A DNA stretch of 64,000 nt from Thermothelomyces thermophilus ATCC 42464. Lineage: Eukaryota > Ascomycota > Sordariomycetes > Sordariales > Chaetomiaceae. This document shows, piece after piece, positions 56,938-64,000 of this stretch. Every line of letters starts with the position of its first letter. Position 1 is the stretch's first letter. The stretch lies in contig NC_016473.1 in the NCBI RefSeq assembly GCF_000226095.1, positions 2,728,001 through 2,792,000 on the forward strand, given 5' to 3'. The position numbers and the translations under genes are program-made. A model generated the notes under the pieces. The model did no database searches, was not told the DNA's origin, and saw nothing but the letters and a program-made list of their open reading frames with translations.

Positions 56938-58825
56938 TTACGCTTGTCCCCTGAAAGACCACTCAGGTTCAAAAGGGGCGGGTTCGCCGTCTTCTCCCAG
57001 AGGCCAGCCAATTTCGAGAGTGGCAAGCACCGTAGCCAGCATGATAAGGAGGCTGTTCTCAGCTAGGTGCCTGCCGACGCAGATGCTGCACACCGTGGCG
57101 AGTCAGCTGTTATCGGCGCCCTAATTAACACTTTTTAACGGGGCTACGCACCGTCTTCCGAACCCAAAATTTCCTACTGGGAAGGGCTCATTATTTCCTC
57201 CCTGGTCCTTTGGAAGGTACCTCTCCGGCCAGAAGCGGAACGGTTCGACGTAGACGGACTCGTCGTGGTTCATGGCCCAAACATTCGGGTATACAATGGT
57301 CCCCTTGGGAATGAACATGCCGTTGTAGACATCACCTGCAACGCTGGCGTGGGGAATCCCAAGGGGAGAGAGCGGGTTCATTCGGTAGGTCTCCTGCAGG
57401 ATAAGGTTGGTATATCGTAGTTTCGGCATGTCGTCCCAGTCTGGCAGCCTGTCGTGGCCGACAACACGGTCGACCTCCTCCTGTGCCTTGCGCTGGGCGT
57501 CAGGATTTTGCATCAAGTAGAGAACAAAAAGCATCAACGTAGCCGTTGTCTGCAGGAAGGTAAGCGCTCCGTTTGGATCTATTTTCGAATTCTTCCAACT
57601 TACAGTGTCATTGCCGGCAATGACGATTGTTGCTGCTGCGCCTTTGATGTCTTCCACATCAAATTCATTGGGTTGTTGGTTGATGGCATTGTCATTCCGG
57701 ATTTGCATCTGAGTGTGGACAAAGGAGTTGTTGTTCGCACCCGAACGCTGAGAAGGCGGTCAGCTGATGTATGTGAACTGTTGACGCGAGCCGTACCATT
57801 GTCTCCAACGACGCCTCGAAGGGAATGCGCGTAAGCTTCTCAATTGCCGGCCGCCAGGTTCGAGCATAGCGTAATCGTTCCATGAAGGGAAGCCAGTCTG
57901 GCAGGTAGCGAGCTGCTACGCAGGATTAGAAACAGGTGTGGCCCCGTTCGGCTTAGCTCCAGTACTCACTCGCGGGAAGGCGGTCCATGATGGAACTAGC
58001 TGGAGCCCCCGATTTGCCAACCGCGGCGGCAGTGTCCTCAGCCATCTGGATCCAGGGGCTTTGGGGGCCCTCCACCTCGAGTCCGTAGGCGATCTTGAGC
58101 ACGATAGCCGCCGAGAACCGTCTAACGGCTCTCAGCCAGTTTTCAGGGTCGTCAACCATGCCTTTACAGCAAGAGTGTGCTTCCCTCCTCTGCATCGCCA
58201 TGTAGTTTCCGACCTTCGATTTGGTGAAAGGTGGTTGCAACACCCTCCGATGAAGCTGATATTTCGGGCCCCAACGAAGCCAGGTGAGGGTTGGGGACCA
58301 ACCCATTCTAATCGCAGTTTAGTTTAGTGTGTGTTCGGGGTGCAGGAGATTCAGGCGCAGCATACTCCTCAAACATGACGAAGCGGGGACGGTCCGCGTA
58401 ACTCGCTCCTCGCTTTTCAAGCAGCTCAGTTGCCGCCTCAAGGCTGTTTAGGACGATCCATTTTGTCCCAAAAGCGTGGAAGTAGAGGACGTCTGTTTCT
58501 GTCGAACAAAGTTCAGCAAACATGCATCAATCAATATTAGTTCTTGGGACAGAAGGGAAGGAGAGCCACAGCCAGCCTTGTTGTCATCGTACTTACTGTA
58601 CTCTTTCGCCCACTTGGCGTACCGCTTGAAGGCGGCATCATCAGGAACAATCCGGTAATGACCCAGTAGAGGCTCGGAGGGTGGACTGGGCGGGAGTGGT
58701 GGTGTGCCCTTCTTGGATGGCCAGAGCATGCGGCCCAGGGCGAAGAAGACGATGGCAGCTAGCCCCAAGACGGTGGTACTGATGGCTAGGTCGAATGTAC
58801 CTAGCTGTGCAAGCTTGGTTATCAT
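56938..58825 (-). CDS. Microsomal cytochrome P450 monooxygenase
   Basis: Seven exons: 58825-58597, 58498-58366, 58307-57970, 57915-57797, 57747-57604, 57549-57152 and 57085-56938. They give 502 residues. The N-terminal anchor (ISTTVLGLAAIVFFALG) is followed by a PPLPPSPPSEP hinge. Seen: the I-helix AGNDTTTATL, the K-helix ETYR in LQETYRMNP, the PERF-like FWPERYLPKD, and the heme loop FGFGRRICVG with Cys456 as axial ligand. It resembles fungal secondary-metabolism P450s of the OrdA/CYP64 kind, but the substrate is unknown. The model stops at TAA 56940-56938 just after FRGQA. A GTAAGT overlaps that stop, and the expected SHPxPFEAEV tail follows in another frame, so the last residues are uncertain. 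Confidence 0.88.
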
Positions 58826-60460
58826 GGCGCCCGAGATCAGCAGACTCTAGCTGCTAACACTGTGCGTGTGTGCGTGCGCGCGCAAAGGCACCAACAGCCG
58901 ACTTTTGTTCAAGGTTGCAACGGATGATTTCTTGAGCGTTTGCTTCTTGATTATAGGTGCTTGGAAACCTATATAGGTACTCTCCCAAATACAGATTATA
59001 TCATGCAGGCGATGATCGATGCGGGGAATCCGGGCAGGGAACCGGAGATAACGAGGGCCAGGAGTTGCCTGGTGCGATTTGAGAGCGCTTAGTCGTGGCC
59101 GTTGCACCTTCCGACTTCTGGGTATTAATTAGATTTACATTTTGTGTGTACATACGGTCCGATCCCATCCTCACGCTGGAGCGAAGGATCAGGATATCTG
59201 ACCACGTGTTGGCCTCGAGGTGCAGAAGGTATGTAACCACGGAGCGCTGCGAGTTGCTGATTTGAGCGCCCATTCATGGGAGACGCTGACCTACTTGTAA
59301 GCTGCAGATCCCCGCAGTCCCCGCAGCTCTGATTGCTGCTTGCTGTCCGAGGCATCTCTTTGTGGGCAGACCATTCCCAAGCTCCCGGGGAGGTCCATGC
59401 AACCATCGGAAAGCTCCTTTGCTCATGCACAGGATCAAGTACATACGTTATCCAACTCCGTGTACAGCAGTCCTTTGTTTGACGTCAAGGAAGGGAAAGT
59501 GAAACACTTACGCCTAAAGTGGAAAGACTGGATGTATACACCCTAGGTATGTACACTACATACGGATATCTCGCTACATAGAGATTAGAGGTAGACGGAT
59601 GTGTAGGTAAGTATATTTTACAGAAAACTTTCCTGCTGTTTGTGGCCTGTACTAATGCGAACTGGTGACAGATGTATGTACGGATTACATACAATACCTC
59701 TTATCATGCGTCTGGTTCGATCGAAGCAAACGCGCTAGCGCTGCCATGGTGTGCGGTGTGCTGCCCGGTTCGGTGAGACCACCAAAGCAAGGCCGGGTAA
59801 GACCGCGCAAGGAACGTTGGAAAATTTCCGGTTCGTCCCCCCGACGCATCACGAACTGATGTTTATCGGTATACTCTTGGACTTCGGCGTCCTTGGTGAT
59901 TGCCGTTAACTAGACAGCGACAACCGTGTCGGGATTACAGGCACTCAAGGGCTATAAGATCATAAAGTATTTGGCTCTCCAGAGTACTGCAAGAAGTTCA
60001 GGTGCCGTCAATTCTCAAATGAGGTTACGCAAGAAACTGGGCGAGAATTCGATGACCCGCCTGTCTGGTCTCGGGTTGTTTGCCATGGCACCCGACCCCC
60101 TGGGCCAAGGAAGCTCTGACGCTAGCTAGGAAGCTCTGACGCTAGCGACCTTTTGGGGGGGATGAGCTGCCCCTGTCCGAGGGTGGACCTCCCCACGGTC
60201 ATGCATTGGGGGTTGCGCGACCCCAGAGCGCGTTTCTGGGCATCTTTCATTTCTGCAGGCACCTCCCAATTTTCGACCTTGTACATAATTGTTTCCTTCG
60301 TCAACAGCGAGCTCTTCGTGAGCAGTTTGGTCCGCTCTTTATCTCCCACACAGCACACGACGCGCCACCAAATCCCTCGCACCGTTGTGCAAGCACCGGC
60401 CCATCCGCTCGTTCCCGGTCCTTCCTCTGCGCCCGTGCTGCACCATCGGTTACCGTCGCA
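58826..60460. other. 1.6-kb divergent gap P450/proline-rich gene
   Basis: No gene recognised. A 20-bp tandem duplication lies at 60109-60148. A bundle of weak repeats of TACATAC/GTATGTA type occurs near 59540-59700. Confidence 0.45.
60109..60148 (+). repeat. 20-bp tandem duplication
   Basis: Units 60109-60128 and 60129-60148 differ at a single base. It lies about 310 bp upstream of the proline-rich gene. Confidence 0.9.
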
Positions 60461-61288
60461 ATGCCCACCAAAGGCCACCACCGCAAGCGGTCGTCCGTCG
60501 ACCGGGTCATTGATCTGCTGGCAGATCTCGAGGAGAGCCAGATCGCCCTCCTTCTCGACGACTTGAACCACACCACCTCGAGCAATGTTCCTGTATCAGA
60601 AGCCATTCAGCTCTTCGAGCAACATGCGAGCAAATCCAGGAGGAAGTCCTGCCGCTCCCCGTCTCCAATGAGGACGCTGGAGGCCGAGCTCGAGCGACGT
60701 CACAGCAAGAGAGTCTCTTCAAGGATCTCGGCCGTGCCCGAACAACGGGCTCGGTCCAAGACACCCGCTTTCCAGCCGCCGCCAGTCCCGCAGGAACGGG
60801 CGGCATCGTCGTCGCCGCCGCCACCGCCGTTGTCGCCGCCCACGCCGCCGGCAGTGTCCCCCGTCATTGACCGACCACCCTCCCCCCATCACCCATTGCC
60901 GACAATCCCTCCGCCTGGGTCAGCCGAAAGCCCCAAGACCTCCTCGGGGCCACCACCAGCGCCCCGGCCTCGTTCGTACAAGAGGATCAGCCGACCCATG
61001 ATCCTCTCCCCGACCGCCACAGCCGAACTTCATCAGCTCCTCCTTGCCTTCTTCAACGAGACACCAGTCTCGCCCGCTTCACCGTCCACCACCGCCACCC
61101 CATCGCCCACAACACCGCTCTTTGGCTTCTCGCATTCGCCGTTCGCCGAGATCGAGTCCGAACCCAGCACTCCTGGCCTTGACCTACTCGAGCCTTCCCC
61201 GATACGGACCCCTAGTTTCTCGGGCGGACGAAGTCTCAAGCCGATGCCCAGCATCGGCAGCATATTCGAGGCTTTCAAATCGCAGTAG
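60461..61288 (+). CDS. Proline-rich disordered protein, function unknown
   Basis: One exon, 275 residues, not recognised by name. It starts MPTKGHHRKRSSVDRVIDLL with a short helical block (residues 10-40, LADLEESQIALLLDDL). A Ser/Arg-rich segment and a long proline tract (PPPPPLSPPTPPAVSP, about 125-170) follow. The C-terminal part contains LSPTATAELHQLLLAFFNET and ends MPSIGSIFEAFKSQ. The conserved-looking ends and disordered middle suggest a scaffold that binds SH3/WW-type partners, which is inference. It is open without introns and codon use matches its neighbours. The ATG at 60461 is the first good in-frame start. Confidence 0.7.
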   Translation: MPTKGHHRKRSSVDRVIDLLADLEESQIALLLDDLNHTTSSNVPVSEAIQLFEQHASKSRRKSCRSPSPMRTLEAELERRHSKRVSSRISAVPEQRARSKTPAFQPPPVPQERAASSSPPPPPLSPPTPPAVSPVIDRPPSPHHPLPTIPPPGSAESPKTSSGPPPAPRPRSYKRISRPMILSPTATAELHQLLLAFFNETPVSPASPSTTATPSPTTPLFGFSHSPFAEIESEPSTPGLDLLEPSPIRTPSFSGGRSLKPMPSIGSIFEAFKSQ

Positions 61289-62569
61289 ATCCTTTCTTGT
61301 CATTCAGTTTTTTTTTTGTAGCATTAGCAAGCGTTGACGGTGTACGATAGGGGGAGGTGGGGAGATCGGAAATGATATCCGAGCGGCCAAGCTCTTAATT
61401 GTATTAATTAAGCATTCGACGCCGCGGCTTTCTCTAGCATTCTCGACGAAGTTTGTTTGCATCACGTCAGGCTCGCGCCTCTTCTTAGATAGCTATTAGC
61501 TGTTCTCCTTTCAGAAGCTCATTCTGAGTCTGTTATTCAAATGCAAGATTCGTCGTGCCTCATTTGTGGCCTCAGAATCAAGAAAAGTGTCTCTCTTCTC
61601 GAAAAATCATGCTCAGAATCATGCTCAATTTCGATACCCTTGAGCTAAACATGGTGGCAGATAATGGAAACAACCCAGGCCACATTCAGAGCGATGACAT
61701 ATATAATACCGACGACATATGCGTGAGCCCAGTTATTGCCGGACAGCAATCGTCGACACATCTAAATGCACTATTAGCAGATAACTATAAGAATAATAAT
61801 AGGGAGCATTGGAATCAAACCGGCGCGTCAGACACAGAGTCAACTCCATGCGCACGTAACAAGAGCCGAAACAAGAAAGAAGAGTGTTGAATCAACAAAA
61901 TCAAATCCAAAATATATTTCTTTCCCCTTCTAATCAAGACAAGTAGGTAGAGTCCGGCGCACAGAGGTGCCTGTGGTCGTACAGAGGCACAATCAGCCCT
62001 CTCTAGTAGGGCGTTAAGAGAGGGCGTTAGAGGAGAGAAACTCCCACCCGGCGCTTCAAATATCATCACAAAAGGGGGGCGGGGGGCGGAAGGCCATTCC
62101 GGCCCGCATTCAACCAGCTGCATCACATGCATTCCATGTCCGGATCGGGATATCGAACACCTTCATGAGGGCCAGTAATTACTGCTCGTACTGTTGGTGA
62201 AGTCAAGGAGGGCTTTGATGATCGCTCCCGTGTGCCCCTAAGAGACAGGATCGACACTCGTGGCCAAGGCCCTTTGGCTATATTTGAGCGTGCTATTGCC
62301 AATGCTATTATTGTTCGAGAGCTATTCAAAGAGGCTTGATAGACAAGGGGAATCCCTGGCCACACACGAGGAGCCAGCCCGTATTTATTATATCCAACTC
62401 ATAACTGTACGGCGTAGGTTGACGAATCCATGGGTATAATCCTCTATGTTCATGGTGTTACAATATTTCTACAATCCCCTCTTTCCAATCGCTACTCCGA
62501 CTGTTTCGGTTGGGATAATACTCAGTCCGTGGTACTGTTGATGAAGGTTCCATACTGAACCTGTGGTGG
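61289..62569. other. 1.3-kb A+T-rich convergent gap
   Basis: No known gene. A short + strand frame (about 62172-62339) reads TARTVGEVKEGFDDRSRVPL then ends at TGA; it looks more protein-like than chance but I recognise no family. No element boundaries or terminal repeats were found. Confidence 0.4.
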
Positions 62570-64000
62570 TCAAAGTGCACCGCCCAGAAGCTGCACGATC
62601 GTCATGGCAATGCGGACCTTGATTCCCACCCGCCTGTCGGCCTTGGCAAAGTCATCCCTCGTGACAATGCTCGTATGCTCTTGCAGCCACCGTTGCTCCT
62701 CGCCAAGGCGCTTCTTCAGCCCCTCGTTCTCTGTAACAATCATGGCGTTGGCTTCCAGGTCGAGCGAGTAGCTCCGCTTCGTGTAGTTGGAGCTCCCAAT
62801 CAGGCTGATGGACGGGTCCTTATTCCCAGGCAGGGTTACCCACAGTCCCTTGGCGTGGTAGGTCCAGCCACCTGGCTCACCGACGGTGCCTTTTCGCCAT
62901 TCCCGAAGGACTGTCGAATCCTCACGCTGGTGCTGGTGGACGGCGTGGACGAATCGACGCGCAAGCAGAGTGTAGGCGTCGGGGAGAAGCCCGGATACAC
63001 CTGGTGACTTGTAGAAGCCGTTGGCATATGGCGACGCGGTGATGACGGTATTGTTATGGGATTGGGTGGAAAGCAACAACTGGGTAAGTGACGGCTCAGG
63101 GTTGAAGTAGCCTGCAGTGAATGTCCATGACGAGTCGGCGTATTGGGGTAGAGCCAGCGTTTTCAGCACGTGCGTAACCGCAGGGAGCTCGGTTGATGTG
63201 TCTGGCAACAGCAGCTGCGAGAATTGAGACAGCAGATAGACCGAGGTGTCCCTCTTCTCCAACGGAGTGGCGTCGTGAGAAGTCAGGGGCGCCATCTTGG
63301 GCGAGATAAGTCCAGCCAAGAGAGAGGTCGACTCCTTGACGAACTGCTTAGGGTCTTGAAGGGGCGATGGGGCGACGTTGTCTTCCGGCCATACCAATTC
63401 GAAGCCCGCCTGCGATTGGGATGGCTGGACCAGGAAACTCAGCGACGAGACGGCATCTTGAAGACTGGCGAAGTACTCGGTAACATCCTTGGAGGAGAAT
63501 AGGTGGTAACGGTCTTGGCGGTTCGTGAAGTAGTCGCCGGATAAGTTGGCGCCCGAGAGGATTATCTCATCATCGAAACCGTACAGCTTCATATGCTGCA
63601 GACCCCAGCCTTCATTGATCCGCTTCGGAACGTACTTCTTCCTCAGACCGGTGAGGTTCGGCGTGTGGTACATACGGATCTCTACTCGGTCGGGGCCGAA
63701 CTCGGCGACTAGAGGGGCTAACAACGACGCGCATGACGGACTCGGGGCTTCGCGGGTTCCCCGCAGGGCGTCGGTCAAGATGCTGAGCCGAAGCTCGGGC
63801 TTCGCGCGCAGAGCTTCTCGCAGGGTGGCGATCTGGGCAAGTCAGCCGCGTGTTGAAGCTGGTTGGGCCCGTGGCGAACACAAACCAGTTCCTTCTCCGA
63901 CTTGCCAATGTACAACGTCGACAAGAAGATGCGCCTCTCGGCACTGCGAATCTTGGCCTTGAGGGTCTCGTAGAACTCGGCCGGCGACTGCAGAACCTGG
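62570..64000 (-). CDS. pgs1: PGS1, CDP-diacylglycerol-glycerol-3-phosphate 3-phosphatidyltransferase (C-terminal part, runs off right edge)
   Basis: Exons 63832-62570 and, upstream, 63886 to the edge (in frame, starting within codon QVLQSPAEFYETL), joined by a 53-bp intron with donor GTTTGT. About 458 residues are seen; the N-terminus and its mitochondrial presequence lie outside the window. The enzyme makes phosphatidylglycerophosphate, the committed step to cardiolipin, in the mitochondrial inner membrane. Two phospholipase D-type HKD motifs are visible: HMKLYGFDDEIILSGANLS and HAKGLWV...SLIGSSNYTKRS. ILTDALRGTREAPSPSCASL and RINEGWGLQ are family blocks. The family end (IVTRDDFAKADRRVGIKVRI) is complete. 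The unusual donor was chosen because it restores the conserved junction KEL/IATLREAL. Confidence 0.94.

Noticed and set aside
61289-62569. LTR-type or other mobile element
   Set aside because: No terminal repeats, target-site duplication or element protein could be recognised, so no element is called.

Overview
The window looks like ordinary euchromatin of a filamentous ascomycete, most likely a Sordariomycete of the Sordariales/Chaetomiaceae type. Protein coding is GC-rich. Introns are short (about 47-220 bp) with GTATGT/GTAAGT/GTGAGT donors and CTAAC/CTGAC-type branch sites. The encoded proteins resemble Neurospora orthologues closely; for example, the V-ATPase subunit A model comes out at 607 residues. 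I recognise no tRNA, rRNA, CRISPR array, transposase or virus-like element. The family assignment is inference from sequence memory, not a search.

Layout, left to right: SSD1 (-, cut by the left edge), GLE1 (+), TLG1 (-), ER cyclophilin B (+), TRM112 (+), BIG1 (-), RRP17 (+), tropomyosin (-), a securin-like protein (+), SET1 (+), VMA1 (+), a DUF4048 protein (-), a Crb2/Rad9-type BRCT protein (+), TEM1/Spg1 (-), glycine cleavage H protein (+), HEM3 (-), a small predicted mitochondrial membrane protein (-), CAND1 (+), ERG7 (-), SPO11 (+), YAR1-like (+), NTM1 (-), a leucine-zipper protein of unknown function (+), a secreted GDSL/SGNH hydrolase (+), a cytochrome P450 (-), a proline-rich unknown (+) and PGS1 (-, cut by the right edge). 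Strands alternate almost perfectly, so most gaps are either shared divergent promoters or short convergent 3' regions.

The first 52 kb are housekeeping genes: RNA export, secretion, ribosome biogenesis, translation factor modification, cytoskeleton, cell cycle (securin-like, TEM1, Crb2-like, CAND1), chromatin (SET1), sterol and heme synthesis, meiosis (SPO11). Roughly 52-62 kb is more accessory in character: longer, A+T-richer gaps, a lineage-restricted zipper protein, a secreted esterase-like enzyme and a P450.

The observations most worth a second look are: (1) a perfect 20-bp inverted repeat in SET1 that would fold intron 1 onto the start of exon 2 and put the branch site and 3' splice site in the loop; (2) two alternative C-termini for cyclophilin B, an HDEL-like tail when the last intron is retained and a membrane anchor when it is spliced; (3) an unnamed conserved protein with a destruction box and a Pds1-like pseudosubstrate motif, a candidate securin; (4) a GC-AG intron in TRM112; (5) a run of tiny exons at the start of VMA1. 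All exon boundaries below were read by eye and checked for reading-frame continuity only.
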